Shown: one piece after another, positions 8,764 through 17,983 of the stretch
How positions within the stretch are numbered: position 1 is the first letter of the stretch
Layout of the letters: each line of letters begins with the position of its first letter
Assembly: GCA_002507565.1 (NCBI GenBank)
Contig: MOXJ01000001.1
Coordinates: 124,001-188,000 of the forward strand
Source: Candidatus Reconcilbacillus cellulovorans
Lineage (GTDB): Bacteria > Bacillota > Bacilli > Paenibacillales > Reconciliibacillaceae
DNA: 64,000 nucleotides
Direction of reading: 5' to 3'
Notes under the pieces: model-generated
The model's input: only the letters and a program-made list of their open reading frames with translations
The model's database searches: none
Told to the model about the DNA's origin: nothing
Position numbers and translations under genes: made by a program

Positions 8764-9147
8764 CTACAGGACGGTCGAATGGGGCTCGTCGGACAATACG
8801 GAAGCCACCTTATTGTCGCCGTCCATAATCAACACTTTGGGCCGATGCTTCCGCGCCTCCTCGTCGTTCATGACGGCGTACGAAATGATGATCACCGTGT
8901 CGCCCGGCTGGACGAGCCGGGCGGCCGCGCCGTTTAACCCGATCATGCCGCTGCCGCGCGGCCCCGGTATGACATACGTCTCCAGACGAGCGCCGTTATG
9001 ATTGTTAACGACTTGCACCTTTTCGTTCGGCAAGAGATCCGCCATCTCCATCAACTGTTCATCGATCGTGATACTGCCGACGTAGTGCAGATTCGCTTCC
9101 GTCACGGTCGCGCGATGAATTTTGGATTTCATCATCGTCCGGAACAT
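8764..9147 (-). CDS. panD: aspartate 1-decarboxylase
   Basis: Pyruvoyl enzyme that makes beta-alanine from aspartate for pantothenate. The proenzyme is 127 residues; the self-cleavage site Gly24-Ser25 is visible in HYVGSITID, preceded by the [14 protein letters not shown] strand. [19 protein letters not shown] is the conserved second half. ATG 9147 overlaps the end of panC by 16 nt, so translation is probably coupled. It is the last gene of panB-panC-panD. Confidence 0.96.
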   Translation of the reverse strand: MFRTMMKSKIHRATVTEANLHYVGSITIDEQLMEMADLLPNEKVQVVNNHNGARLETYVIPGPRGSGMIGLNGAAARLVQPGDTVIIISYAVMNDEEARKHRPKVLIMDGDNKVASVLSDEPHSTVL

Positions 9148-10040
9148 GTCGCCGCCTCCCCGGTCCGAAAATCGAGAATCCGATTGTCGATCAACCTCGT
9201 TTTTCCGAAACGGACCGCCACCGCGGCGATGATGCGCCCGGCGTCCACGACCGAGGGCGTCTTCACCGGCGACAGCGACGGATATTCGAGCACCTCGACA
9301 TAATCGATGTCCGCCAGCGGCGCGGTCCGGATTTCTTCTTCCAGCCTCCGTTTCAGCTCTTGTGGAGCGGTCAAACCCTGCGCCAGCCATTCGTCCAAGC
9401 GCGACAACGCCCGATAAAGAACCGTCGCCTGCTTTCGCTCTTCGGGCGACAGATACACATTCCGGGAACTGAGCGCCAGTCCGTCGGGCTCGCGCACCGT
9501 CGGGCACGCGACGATCTGAACGGGGATGTTCAGATCGGCGACCATTCGTTCGACGACCGCCACCTGTTGGGCGTCCTTGAGTCCGAAATAGGCACGATCC
9601 GGCTGGATGATATGGAACAATTTGGCGACGATCGTTGCGACGCCCTCGAAATGCCCCGGTCGGCTCCTGCCGCACAGCGGTTCGCTCAGTTCCGATACGA
9701 TCACGCGCGTTTTCGGCGGTTCCGGATACATTTCGCGGACGTCGGGCAAAAAGGCGAGATCGACGCCCGCTTCTTCGGCCATCCGCAAGTCGCGCGCTTC
9801 GTCGCGAGGATACCGTTCGTAATCTTCGGAAGGACCGAACTGCAGCGGATTGACGAAAACGCTCAAGACGACGAATTCCGTGTCCCGCCGTGCAGCCTTC
9901 ATGAGGCTGAGGTGACCTTCGTGCAAATACCCCATCGTCGGGACGAATCCGATCGACGGCCTGCCGCCGCCGCGGATCGTCCGCTCACGGTAAGCCTCTA
10001 CGGCGGCGCGCGCCTCCGCGATCGTCCGCACGACTTTCAT
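9132..10040 (-). CDS. panC: pantothenate synthetase
   Basis: ATP-dependent condensation of pantoate with beta-alanine. The 302-residue sequence carries the HxGH-type nucleotide motif in [14 protein letters not shown], pantoate-binding FVNPLQFGP, the [16 protein letters not shown] segment, [11 protein letters not shown] and the LSSRN loop. Its ATG overlaps the panB stop (ATGA). Length and start agree with the family. Confidence 0.97.
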   Translation of the reverse strand: MKVVRTIAEARAAVEAYRERTIRGGGRPSIGFVPTMGYLHEGHLSLMKAARRDTEFVVLSVFVNPLQFGPSEDYERYPRDEARDLRMAEEAGVDLAFLPDVREMYPEPPKTRVIVSELSEPLCGRSRPGHFEGVATIVAKLFHIIQPDRAYFGLKDAQQVAVVERMVADLNIPVQIVACPTVREPDGLALSSRNVYLSPEERKQATVLYRALSRLDEWLAQGLTAPQELKRRLEEEIRTAPLADIDYVEVLEYPSLSPVKTPSVVDAGRIIAAVAVRFGKTRLIDNRILDFRTGEAATCSGR

Positions 10041-10885
10041 CCCGCCTCGCCTCCCGAACGCGCGGAAGACGATTCGAAGCGGAACGATTCTTCATCGGAC
10101 GGGAATCGCCTGTTCCGCACATCGTCGACGTAGCGCGCGAGCGCGTCCCGGATGCGGGAACCGAGATCTTCGTAACGGCGAACGAACCGTTTCGGCGTAT
10201 CGTGCGGCGCATAGCCGACGAGGTCGTGAAAGACGAGCACCTGTCCGTCGCACCCGGCGCCTGAACCGATGCCGATCGTCGGCACCGAGACGCGGGACGT
10301 CACGCGGCGGGCGACTTCCTCCTCGACGAGCTCCAGCACGATCGCAAACACGCCCGCTTCTTCCAGAGCCAACGCATCATCGAGCAAGCGTTGCTCTTGC
10401 TCCGCCGTTTTCCCCTGCACGCGATAGCCGCCGATCCGATAAACCGACTGCGGCGTCAGGCCGATGTGGCCCATCACCGGCACCCCGGCCCGAACGATGG
10501 CCCGCACGGCGTCGGCGACTTCCCGACCCCCTTCGACCTTGACCGCATGGCAGCGGCCTTCCCGCATCAGCCGCGCGACGTTGCGCAGCGTCTCGTCTGC
10601 GCCGCCATGATACGTCATAAACGGCATATCCGCGACGACGAGCGGTCGCGTCACCGCTCGCGTCACCGCGCGGGTATGGCGGATCATATCGTCCAGCGTA
10701 ACGGGCAACGTTGATTCGTAGCCGAGCACGACATTACCCAGCGAATCGCCGACCAGCAGTACATCGACGCCCGCCTCTTCCGCGAGTTTTGCCGTCGGAT
10801 AATCGTATGCCGTCACGACGGCGATCGGCACGCCGTCGCGTTTCATTTTCCGCAGCGTCGCGGTCGACACCGTCTTCGCACTCAT
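10037..10885 (-). CDS. panB: 3-methyl-2-oxobutanoate hydroxymethyltransferase
   Basis: First committed step of pantothenate synthesis: transfer of a hydroxymethyl group from methylene-THF to alpha-ketoisovalerate. The 282-residue protein has the TAYDYPTAKLAEEAGVD start, the metal-binding VGDSLG stretch, the KVEGG motif, GHIGLTPQ and GIGSGAGCDGQVLV. The ATG 10885 is preceded by GGGAGGCGGG. A long leader with a terminator lies upstream and probably controls the whole panBCD operon. Confidence 0.97.
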   Translation of the reverse strand: MSAKTVSTATLRKMKRDGVPIAVVTAYDYPTAKLAEEAGVDVLLVGDSLGNVVLGYESTLPVTLDDMIRHTRAVTRAVTRPLVVADMPFMTYHGGADETLRNVARLMREGRCHAVKVEGGREVADAVRAIVRAGVPVMGHIGLTPQSVYRIGGYRVQGKTAEQEQRLLDDALALEEAGVFAIVLELVEEEVARRVTSRVSVPTIGIGSGAGCDGQVLVFHDLVGYAPHDTPKRFVRRYEDLGSRIRDALARYVDDVRNRRFPSDEESFRFESSSARSGGEAG

Positions 10886-10909
10886 GAACCCGCCTCCCGG
10901 AACGCAAAT

Positions 10910-10949
10910 AAAAAAACCTTTCAGCGTCCCGGACGGGACCCGAAAGGTT
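10910..10949 (-). terminator. intrinsic terminator in the panB leader
   Basis: On the minus strand, AACCTTTC and GAAAGGTT form the outer stem, with an inner stem GTCCC/GGGAC, followed by a run of seven T. It lies 25 nt before the panB start codon and downstream of the promoter, so it is placed to attenuate panBCD. Confidence 0.8.
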
Positions 10950-11125
10950 CGCGCACCGTCAAGCTCGAACGCCGAAACTTTCCTTTCCGTCCCGGTCCCG
11001 GCTCGCGGCGCGCATAGCGCCGGTTCGGGCTACGGGCGAAAAGCCGTCGTTTCCGCGCGAACTTGAAAACAGATTCGCGGTGAATCTCATCGAGTGCGGT
11101 TCGTCCGGGACGATATCGCCTCTTG
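10910..11125 (-). promoter_or_regulatory. panB 5' leader with putative terminator/antiterminator switch
   Basis: About 215 nt of untranslated leader. The RNA stretch encoded at 11102-11112 (CGUCCCGGACG) is perfectly complementary over 11 nt to the stretch at 10925-10935 inside the terminator, so the two structures are mutually exclusive. Other local hairpins include AGATTC/GAATCT. No T-box consensus (TGGNACC) is seen. A conserved pan RNA motif is known upstream of panB in some Firmicutes; I cannot confirm that this is it. Confidence 0.6.
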
Positions 11126-11130
11126 AAGGT

Positions 11131-11160
11131 ATTATACCCCATCCGTGAGCAGTTCCACAA
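11131..11160 (-). promoter_or_regulatory. candidate promoter of panBCD
   Basis: On the minus strand TTGTGG, an 18-nt spacer and a perfect TATAAT (11131-11136). Transcription would start near 11124, at the head of the structured leader. Confidence 0.6.
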
Positions 11161-11264
11161 GCATGCCGAGCGGAAAATACCGACAAACACCTCCCTATGC
11201 ATATGCGTTATTGATTCTTTTCAGAAACTGTGGTAGGAATGATAGAGAAAGCGGGGGATGCCGA

Positions 11265-12050
11265 TTGGCCCGGATCGAATCGGGAATTCCGTCGTTAGTC
11301 CTGACGCTGTTGGGACTTTTAGCCTATGGGTCGATCGTCCTGAATCGGGAAATGTTCTTGTTGCTGTCGCTGAACGTTTTCTTGTTGCAAGCCGTCTTCT
11401 TTTTGCTGGACAAGCGAAAAAGTTTTCTTCTCCTCGCGGTTTACCTGTTCCTTCTCTGTTTCTACTATGTGTGGAAGGCCTTTACCATACCCGCCGATCT
11501 TCGGCCGCAAGGTCAGTGGATCGTCGAACAGTTGGTGTTCAGCCTCACGACGATCGCAGGTTGGCTACTTTCGAAAACGGTCCGTCAATGGATGGATGAA
11601 ACGGAAAATTTGAGATTAAAGCTCAAAGAATTAGGCAAAGTCGATGAAAAGTTCGACGTTTTCACTTTTCAGGAGTTCGTCGAAAAAGCTAAAATGCTGT
11701 TCCACGGCGCCTTGCGTCGAAACGAACGGTTGATCAGCCTCATCGTCGCCTTGCCGGCAGAGCTGGACGACTATAAGCTGAATGTCTCGTTTGAGAAACT
11801 ATGTGAAACATGGAAACAATGCGTGCGCAGTTACTACGACGTCGTCGGCATGTTGGACAACCGTCGGCTGATCATCCTGTTGTCGAACGCTCAGCCGGAA
11901 ACGGTGGAACGCGTCGTCGACCGCTTTTACCGAAAATGGAACGGCGGATTTCCCGTCGAAATCCGATATCAAGAGTGGAATTTCAAAGACTGGGAAAGCG
12001 TTGAACGCGAACTGACTATCTGGAAAGGAGAAAAAACTTCTCAATCATGA
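11265..12050 (+). CDS. four-helix membrane protein with degenerate GGDEF-like domain (YdaK-like)
   Basis: Reading from TTG 11265 (GGGGG eight nt upstream; no better ATG in frame) gives 261 residues. Four hydrophobic segments lie at about 9-26, 29-48, 52-70 and 86-103, followed by a charged linker (105-130) and a cytosolic domain (about 132-255). The fold pattern resembles a GGDEF domain, but the signature position reads MLDNRRLIILL, so diguanylate cyclase activity is unlikely. The architecture recalls B. subtilis YdaK, a c-di-GMP-binding-type partner of an exopolysaccharide synthase, and PelD. The stop overlaps the start of a family 2 glycosyltransferase. No cyclase activity is claimed; the receptor role is inferred from context. 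Confidence 0.65.
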   Translation: MARIESGIPSLVLTLLGLLAYGSIVLNREMFLLLSLNVFLLQAVFFLLDKRKSFLLLAVYLFLLCFYYVWKAFTIPADLRPQGQWIVEQLVFSLTTIAGWLLSKTVRQWMDETENLRLKLKELGKVDEKFDVFTFQEFVEKAKMLFHGALRRNERLISLIVALPAELDDYKLNVSFEKLCETWKQCVRSYYDVVGMLDNRRLIILLSNAQPETVERVVDRFYRKWNGGFPVEIRYQEWNFKDWESVERELTIWKGEKTSQS

Positions 12051-13291
12051 CGGTCATATTGGTATTCTTTTATATATCGTCCGGTTTTTTTTGGCTGTTG
12101 TTGCTGTACCATTGCGTTTTGGCCGTCGCAGGCATATACGAACGGCTCACCCCGAGCCGCTATCCGATCCCCGAGCGCTATCCGAGCGTCGCGTTGCTGA
12201 TTCCCGCCTACAACGAAAGCCTGGTGCTGGCCGATACGTTGGAAGCGATGCGAAAACTCCGCTATCCGGGAAAACTCGACATCTATGTGCTGAACGACGG
12301 TTCGACGGATCATACGGCGGAAATCGCCCGATTTTACGCAGAACAAGTGCCCTTCATCCACTGCATCGATGTGCCGCCCGGCCAGCCGAAAGGCAAAGCG
12401 CGCGTCCTCAATTACGGCATTTCGGTTACCGACTCGGACTATGTGGCGGTGTTCGACGCCGACAATCGCCCGGCTCCCGACTGTCTGATGAAACTCCTCC
12501 ACGCCGCTGTCTCGACGCCGAAAGCCGTCGGTGCGGTCGGCCACGTCCGGACGCTGAACGAGTCGCGCAATTTCTTCACGCGATGCATCGCACTCGAATT
12601 TTCGACGTTTCAGCTGTTGATGCAGGCGGGAAGATGGCGGTTGTTCCGGCTAGGATCGTTGCCCGGCACCGTCATGGTCGTACGCCGGGACGCGCTCATC
12701 GCAGCGGGCGGATACGATCCGAACGCGTTGGCCGAAGACGCCGACCTATCCATCTCGCTGAATAAGCGCGGAGGCCAATTGGTGGTCGTCCCGGAAGCCG
12801 TCTCATGGGAAGAAGAACCGGAGACGTTTTCCGTCTGGTTTCGTCAGCGGACGCGATGGATGGAGGGCAATTTTTATTTAATCGCCAAATCTTTGCGCCA
12901 CGCCCGAGAGTTCCGCGGCAGAGCGGCGATCGACGCCGTTCAGCTTCTTTCGATTTATATCCTTGGCGTTTTGATGATGACCTACTCCAACATTTGTTTC
13001 TTATTGGGACTCACCGGTCTGTTCGCGGCGCCGTCGAATTTGCCGTTGCTTCTTTTCTGGTTCGATTCCTGGTTTATTCTGTTTCTTCAACTTTTGTCCG
13101 CCCAAATGCTGGACAAACCGCGCTTTCGGGCCGTCGATCTGGCCGTCGCGCTGGCGATGTATTTTACCTATGCGCAGCTTTGGTATCTCGTGCTTCTCCG
13201 CGGCGCTTGGCGCTATCAGAAGCGCAAACGCAAACCAATCGTTTGGGATAAAACGCAACGTTTCGGCAAAGGTCTTGACGTTTCCGCCTGA
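12047..13291 (+). CDS. processive family 2 glycosyltransferase (exopolysaccharide synthase-like)
   Basis: A 414-residue membrane glycosyltransferase: an N-terminal membrane helix (about 3-28), a GT-A domain with DGSTD (84-88), DADN (137-140), the AEDADLS acceptor Asp (about 230-232) and the processivity motif QRTRW (267-271), then three to four C-terminal membrane helices. This is the layout of cellulose/poly-GlcNAc/hyaluronan-type synthases. ATG 12047 overlaps the preceding stop (ATGA), so it is translationally coupled to the GGDEF-like protein. The sugar cannot be told from sequence. It converges on birA, whose stop is 8 nt beyond. Confidence 0.85.
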   Translation: MTVILVFFYISSGFFWLLLLYHCVLAVAGIYERLTPSRYPIPERYPSVALLIPAYNESLVLADTLEAMRKLRYPGKLDIYVLNDGSTDHTAEIARFYAEQVPFIHCIDVPPGQPKGKARVLNYGISVTDSDYVAVFDADNRPAPDCLMKLLHAAVSTPKAVGAVGHVRTLNESRNFFTRCIALEFSTFQLLMQAGRWRLFRLGSLPGTVMVVRRDALIAAGGYDPNALAEDADLSISLNKRGGQLVVVPEAVSWEEEPETFSVWFRQRTRWMEGNFYLIAKSLRHAREFRGRAAIDAVQLLSIYILGVLMMTYSNICFLLGLTGLFAAPSNLPLLLFWFDSWFILFLQLLSAQMLDKPRFRAVDLAVALAMYFTYAQLWYLVLLRGAWRYQKRKRKPIVWDKTQRFGKGLDVSA

Positions 13292-13299
13292 CGGTCCGC

Positions 13300-14301
13300 T
13301 CAACCTTCGGCTTCGCGACATTGTTCGCATTCTCCGGACACGACGCGCTCGACTGTTCCATCTTCGAGACGGATTTCCAAGGCACCCGACGGGTCAAGGC
13401 CAAGCGCGACGCCCTTGACGGTCCGGTCCGCCGTCCGAACGGCAACCCGCTTGCCGACGGTCGCCGAATACGCATCCCATAACGTGCGGAACGGCTCGAA
13501 CCCTTCAGTGAGATACAGTTCGTACATCCGCTCGAATTCGCCTAAAAATCCCGCCAACAGCTCCGCTCGCGACAGCCGCCGCCCAGCCTCCTTCGACAGC
13601 GACGTCGCCGTATGCCGGATCGGCTCGGGAAACCGGTCCGGATCGGCGTTGACGTTGACGCCGATGCCGACGACGACGTGGCGGACGCGCTCGTCTTCCG
13701 CGCTTGATTCGAGCAGGATGCCCGCGGCTTTCCGATCGCCGACGAGCAGATCGTTCGGCCATTTCAGCGCGGCCGACACGCCGGCCAGAAAACGGACCGC
13801 CCTACACAGCGCGACGGCCGTCACGAGCCCCAACTGGGGAATCCGGTAAACGGGGATGTTTGGCTTTAAAATGACGCTGAACCAAAGCCCCGTCCCCGGC
13901 GGGGAATGCCACGACCTTCCCATTCGCCCCCTTCCCGCCGATTGCCGGTCTGCGACGACGACGGCTCCCTCGCCTGCGCCTTCACGGATCCAGGCGGCGG
14001 CGACGTCCTGCGTGGAAGGCGATTCCTCCAGGCAAAGCAGTTGCCTGCCGAACACACGCGTGTCCAGCCGGCTCAAGACGTCGGCTTCGGTCAGCCGATC
14101 AGGCGCATCCGCCAGAAGATAACCGCGCCGCGGCGCGGTTTCGAACCGATACCCCTTCTCCTCGAGGCGGCGGACATATTTCCAGAGCGCCGACCGGGTC
14201 ACCCCGAACAGGCGGCCGATCTCGGCGCCCGACACCCATCGTCCGGCGTTCTCGACAAACCACGCCTCGACGGCTTCCAGACGGTCGTCGGCGCGTCTCA
14301 C
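13300..14301 (-). CDS. birA: bifunctional biotin-[acetyl-CoA carboxylase] ligase / biotin repressor
   Basis: The 333-residue protein joins a DNA-binding winged helix (about 5-62, GAEIGRLFGVTRSALWKYV) to a biotin ligase domain with GRGRMGRSW (the biotinyl-AMP loop), KWPNDLL (catalytic Lys) and GIGVNVN, and a small SH3-like C-terminal domain. The N-terminal HTH indicates it also represses biotin genes, which are not in this window. It overlaps the end of cca by 4 nt, as in B. subtilis cca-birA. Confidence 0.96.
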   Translation of the reverse strand: MRRADDRLEAVEAWFVENAGRWVSGAEIGRLFGVTRSALWKYVRRLEEKGYRFETAPRRGYLLADAPDRLTEADVLSRLDTRVFGRQLLCLEESPSTQDVAAAWIREGAGEGAVVVADRQSAGRGRMGRSWHSPPGTGLWFSVILKPNIPVYRIPQLGLVTAVALCRAVRFLAGVSAALKWPNDLLVGDRKAAGILLESSAEDERVRHVVVGIGVNVNADPDRFPEPIRHTATSLSKEAGRRLSRAELLAGFLGEFERMYELYLTEGFEPFRTLWDAYSATVGKRVAVRTADRTVKGVALGLDPSGALEIRLEDGTVERVVSGECEQCREAEG

Positions 14302-15575
14302 CTGCTTTCCCCCCCTTCGCCCGCTCCTACCTTGCGGAGCGCGGCTTCAAGCAACGCTTCCCGCTCGTTGGCCACCCGCCCGAGCGCCGCGTCCAACGTC
14401 AGTTCGTCCAAAAGCCGCCCCAGCCATCGCCCCGGCGGGCGATGGAGGAGCCGCATCAAATCGTCGCCGCCGACGGCCAAGTCCTCTCTACGGGCGACCC
14501 GCATGCCGAGCGTCCAAGCCTCCCCGTTTTCCAATACCTGCTCAACGTCGCCTTCGGCGAGCCGGCCCTGCGCGCCGGCTCGGACCGCCCCGGCCGCGCG
14601 CGCCCATTCCAGCCAGCCGGACGCCGCGCGTTCTCCATGTCGAAGCACGGCGGCCGTCCAACGTTCGCGCAGATCGCCGGACGACGCCGTTTTCGCGCCG
14701 CCGGGCTGTATGCCGCCGAGCGCCCGGCCGAACGCGAGAATAGAGGAGATCGATTCAATCTTGTCCAACGAAAAACGAAGACGGCGCATGGCGGCAACCG
14801 CGCGTTCCGCCGTCGCGCCGAGCCCGATCCAGATCGCCGCCCAGCGCGTCTCCGGACGCGAAAGAGCGCCGATGAACGAACACTCCGAGGGCAGCGCCAG
14901 CCACGCCTCGTCGGAAAAACCGAGCGGTTCGCGAAAGTGCCGAAACAACCCGCTTTCGGCCAAAACCGCAACTCCGCGGGTCGGGTCGCGCCCTTCGAAC
15001 GTTTTTTCCAACTCCGTCCGAACGCGTTCCATCGCGATGTGTTCCAGAAGCGGCGCGTTTGCCAGAAGAGCGTTCCACGTGTTCGGCTCGATCGAAAGGC
15101 CGAACTCGCAGGCAAACCGGATGCAGCGCAACATGCGAAGGGCATCCTCGCGGAACCGTTCCTCGGGAGAGCCGACCGACCTGAGCACGCCGGCTTCCAG
15201 GTCGCGTTTTCCGCCGAACGGGTCGATCAATCGGCCGTCGGCATCCATCGCCATGGCGTTCAGGGTGAAATCGCGCCGCCGCAAATCCTCGTACAGGTCG
15301 GAGACGAATTCGACGGACTTCGGACGGCGGAAATCCTCGTATTCGGATTCTTTCCGGAACGTCGTCACCTCAAAGGCATGGCGGCGCATCAAGACCGTCA
15401 CCGTCCCGTGCCGGATGCCCGTCGGCACCGTGCGCGGGAAGGCGCGGACGATCTCTTCCGGTTTGGCCGACGTCGCGATGTCGATGTCGTGAACGGGTCT
15501 TCCGGCCACACGGTCGCGCACGCAACCGCCGACAAAATAGGCCTCATGGCCGAACCGTTTCAAGGTTTCCAGCAC
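14298..15575 (-). CDS. cca: CCA-adding tRNA nucleotidyltransferase
   Basis: Adds or repairs the 3' CCA of tRNAs; the one tRNA in this window lacks an encoded CCA. Motifs: AYFVGGCVRD, DIDIATSA (catalytic Asp pair), RRDFTLNAMAMD and the EDALRMLRCIRFACEF helix. The GTG at 15575 with GGAAGG upstream gives 425 aa. Family N-termini usually carry about ten more residues; a CTG at 15617, in frame and seven nt after AGAGGAGGG, would supply them, so a non-standard start is possible. Downstream birA overlaps by 4 nt. Confidence 0.94.
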   Translation of the reverse strand: MLETLKRFGHEAYFVGGCVRDRVAGRPVHDIDIATSAKPEEIVRAFPRTVPTGIRHGTVTVLMRRHAFEVTTFRKESEYEDFRRPKSVEFVSDLYEDLRRRDFTLNAMAMDADGRLIDPFGGKRDLEAGVLRSVGSPEERFREDALRMLRCIRFACEFGLSIEPNTWNALLANAPLLEHIAMERVRTELEKTFEGRDPTRGVAVLAESGLFRHFREPLGFSDEAWLALPSECSFIGALSRPETRWAAIWIGLGATAERAVAAMRRLRFSLDKIESISSILAFGRALGGIQPGGAKTASSGDLRERWTAAVLRHGERAASGWLEWARAAGAVRAGAQGRLAEGDVEQVLENGEAWTLGMRVARREDLAVGGDDLMRLLHRPPGRWLGRLLDELTLDAALGRVANEREALLEAALRKVGAGEGGESR

Positions 15576-15636
15576 TTGCCGGCCTTCCGACCAGAGCGTC
15601 GATTCCGTATTGTCCAGAACGATCCCTCCTCTGACG

Positions 15637-16791
15637 TCAGCATTCCGGTTCAGGAAGCAGGTCGAGCCCGAGGATGCGCCGGTAGACGTTTTCGTACTGA
15701 ATCGCCACGCGTTCGCCGCAAAACCGGCTGCGCGCGACGTCGATCGCCTTGCGCGACATCCGGCGGTACAGGTCGCGGTCCTCCAGCAGGCGAATCACGT
15801 AAGAAGCCATGGCGTCCGTATCGCCGACCGGTGCGAGAAAACCCGTCTCGCCATGCACCACTACCTCCGGCAACCCGCCCGTCCGCGAGCCGACGGTCGG
15901 AACGCCGCAGGCCATCGCCTCCAGGGCGACGAGGCCGAAGCTTTCCTTCTCCGACGGCAAAAGCAAGACGTCGGCCAAGGACAGCACCTGGGCGACGTCG
16001 TCCCGCTTGCCGAGATACAAGACGCGGTCTTCGAGCCCCCGCTCGCGGATGAGCGAACAGACGACCGACAGCTCCGGGCCTTCCCCGGCCAGTACGAGGC
16101 GGGCCGGCATGACGGCGTTTACTTTTTCGAAAATGTCGACGACATCGGTCGCACGTTTGACCGGCCGGAAATTCGAAATGTGCAGCAACACCGCTTCATG
16201 AGGTTCGGCAAACTCCCTGCGCCACAAAGCGACGTCGTGCGGGTAATAAACGCGCGAATCGACGAAATTGTAAATCCGGTCGATCGACCTTGAGACACCG
16301 AGCGTCAAGCGCGTCTGCCGGATCAAATCGTCGGAAACGGCCGTTACAGCGTCGCTGCGGTCGATCGCGTACCGGATCAGATCGCTGAGCGACGGGTCTT
16401 GGCCGAGAATCGTAATATCCGTCCCGTGCAACGTCGTCACGACTTTCAAACCGCCGCCGACGATCTCACGGGCGAGCAGCGCGCACAGGGCATGCGGAAC
16501 GGCATAGTGGACATGCAGAAGATCAAGCCCGCGCATCTGCGCCACCTGTGCCATTTTGCTGGCCAACGACAAATCGTACGGCGGATACTTGAACACATAA
16601 TAGTCGCAGATTTCGACTTCGTGGTAATAAATATTTTTATAAAATGATCCAAGTCGAAAAGGAAGACTATAGGTAATAAAATGGACTTCGTGGCCCTTTT
16701 CGGCGAGCAGCTTGCCGAGTTCGGTCGCCACGACGCCGGAACCGCCGAGCGTCGGATAACACGTGATTCCGATCCGAAACGTCTCCGGCAT
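15637..16791 (-). CDS. bshA: N-acetyl-alpha-D-glucosaminyl L-malate synthase (bacillithiol)
   Basis: GT4 glycosyltransferase that joins GlcNAc to malate, step one of bacillithiol synthesis. The 384-residue protein starts at ATG 16791 (family start GITCYPTLGGSGVVATELG) and has HVHYAVPHA, the LHGTDITILG loop and the GT4 donor site EKESFGLVALEAMACG. bshB1 lies immediately upstream, so two bacillithiol steps are encoded side by side, as in B. subtilis. Confidence 0.96.
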   Translation of the reverse strand: MPETFRIGITCYPTLGGSGVVATELGKLLAEKGHEVHFITYSLPFRLGSFYKNIYYHEVEICDYYVFKYPPYDLSLASKMAQVAQMRGLDLLHVHYAVPHALCALLAREIVGGGLKVVTTLHGTDITILGQDPSLSDLIRYAIDRSDAVTAVSDDLIRQTRLTLGVSRSIDRIYNFVDSRVYYPHDVALWRREFAEPHEAVLLHISNFRPVKRATDVVDIFEKVNAVMPARLVLAGEGPELSVVCSLIRERGLEDRVLYLGKRDDVAQVLSLADVLLLPSEKESFGLVALEAMACGVPTVGSRTGGLPEVVVHGETGFLAPVGDTDAMASYVIRLLEDRDLYRRMSRKAIDVARSRFCGERVAIQYENVYRRILGLDLLPEPEC

Positions 16792-16804
16792 GGCCGTCCC
16801 CCCT

Positions 16805-17503
16805 TCAGAGCCGTTCGACGCGCACCGGACCTTTGGCCGCAAATCCTTCGGCATACTCTGCCGAGATGAGGCGGCCGACCGACCGGTCGCGCGTTTCGAC
16901 GAAGTCGAGATACCCGGTGTTAAGCGGCGTCGCGACATAGCGCCCGTCCGTTCCGGGCGGCGTAAACTGGCTTTCGTAGCACCGGAGCGCCCGCCGCTTG
17001 ATTTCGTAGACGTCCGTCACGTCGACGGCGATGTCGGGATGCGCCCAACCGTTGATGAAATAAAAATAAAGCCGCCCGACTTCAAACGGTTCGACGTCGG
17101 GCAGATACCGCCGAAGTTTCGCGCTGAACACCGCCTCTTCCGTAATCCGCGAGCACGCGACATGATCGGGATGCCGGTCGTCCCAATGCGGCGCCAACAC
17201 GACGCGCGGCCGAAGCTCGCGAATCGCCCGTACAAGCCGGTCGATCGCCTCCGGCTCGCGCGCAAACGTCCGGTCCGGCAATCCGAGGTTGACGCGGACA
17301 GCCAATCCGAGCACGCTCGAAGCGCGCTCGCTTTCGGCCTGGCGGATTTCGGGCGTGCCGTTGGACGACATCTCCGCCTGCGTTAAGTCGACGACGCCGA
17401 CTCGCAAACCCGCAGCGGCGTATTTGGCCATCAGCCCTCCTGCGCCGATCTCCGCATCGTCGGGATGGGCGGCGACGACGAGCAGGTCGAGTCCCTCCTT
17501 CAT
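16805..17503 (-). CDS. bshB1: bacillithiol biosynthesis deacetylase BshB1
   Basis: Zn-dependent LmbE/PIG-L family deacetylase that removes acetyl from GlcNAc-malate. The 232-residue sequence shows [13 protein letters not shown] (metal ligands and catalytic Asp) and the third ligand in DDRHPDH, plus the C-terminal SEYAEGF-like ISAEYAEGF. It overlaps the mgsA stop by 4 nt (ATGA) and ends 13 nt before bshA. Confidence 0.96.
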   Translation of the reverse strand: MKEGLDLLVVAAHPDDAEIGAGGLMAKYAAAGLRVGVVDLTQAEMSSNGTPEIRQAESERASSVLGLAVRVNLGLPDRTFAREPEAIDRLVRAIRELRPRVVLAPHWDDRHPDHVACSRITEEAVFSAKLRRYLPDVEPFEVGRLYFYFINGWAHPDIAVDVTDVYEIKRRALRCYESQFTPPGTDGRYVATPLNTGYLDFVETRDRSVGRLISAEYAEGFAAKGPVRVERL

Positions 17504-17952
17504 GCCGATTCCCCCTGGCCGTTTTCGACCGCTTCGCCCGGGGCCCCGACTTCCCCGCGAACGACGTCCCGCCAGGCGAAATCGCCGCGTTCCAGCGCGC
17601 GCACCAACAGCTCGGCCGTCGCGATATTGGTCGCCACCGGAACGCCGTGCACGTCGCAGAGCCGAAGCAGCGCCTGGATGTCCGGCTCATGCGGCTGGGC
17701 GGTCAATGGATCCCGCAAAAAAATCAGAAGATCGATCTCATTGCGTGCGACAAGCGCGCCGATCTGCTGGTCGCCGCCGAGCGGGCCCGACAGAAAGCAG
17801 TGAACCGGCAACCCCGTTTTTTCCATAATCAGCCGCCCGGTCGTTCCCGTCGCAAACAGCCGGTGGCGAGCGAAAACGTGAACGTAGGCGGTCACAAAAT
17901 CGAGCATGTCGTCTTTTTTCCGGTCGTGCGCGATGAGTGCGATATTCATCAT
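17500..17952 (-). CDS. mgsA: methylglyoxal synthase
   Basis: Converts dihydroxyacetone phosphate to methylglyoxal; bacillithiol made by the neighbouring genes is used in its detoxification. Motifs: [24 protein letters not shown], the [11 protein letters not shown] loop with the catalytic Asp region, and FLRDPL. ATG 17952 and ATG 17949 are adjacent; the first is better spaced from GGAGG. The C-terminal tail (after [11 protein letters not shown]) is somewhat longer than in B. subtilis. Confidence 0.95.
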   Translation of the reverse strand: MMNIALIAHDRKKDDMLDFVTAYVHVFARHRLFATGTTGRLIMEKTGLPVHCFLSGPLGGDQQIGALVARNEIDLLIFLRDPLTAQPHEPDIQALLRLCDVHGVPVATNIATAELLVRALERGDFAWRDVVRGEVGAPGEAVENGQGESA

Positions 17953-17983
17953 GTACCACGTCGCCTCCGCCGTCGTCCGGAGA

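Noticed and set aside
10886-11264. T-box riboswitch ahead of panB
   Set aside because: A leader with promoter and terminator is present, but the conserved TGGNACC antiterminator bulge is missing, and panB is not an aminoacyl-tRNA target.
13906-16052. Two + strand open frames of 528 and 536 codons
   Set aside because: Antisense shadows of birA, cca and bshA, with Arg/Pro/Ser-rich translations and no ribosome sites.
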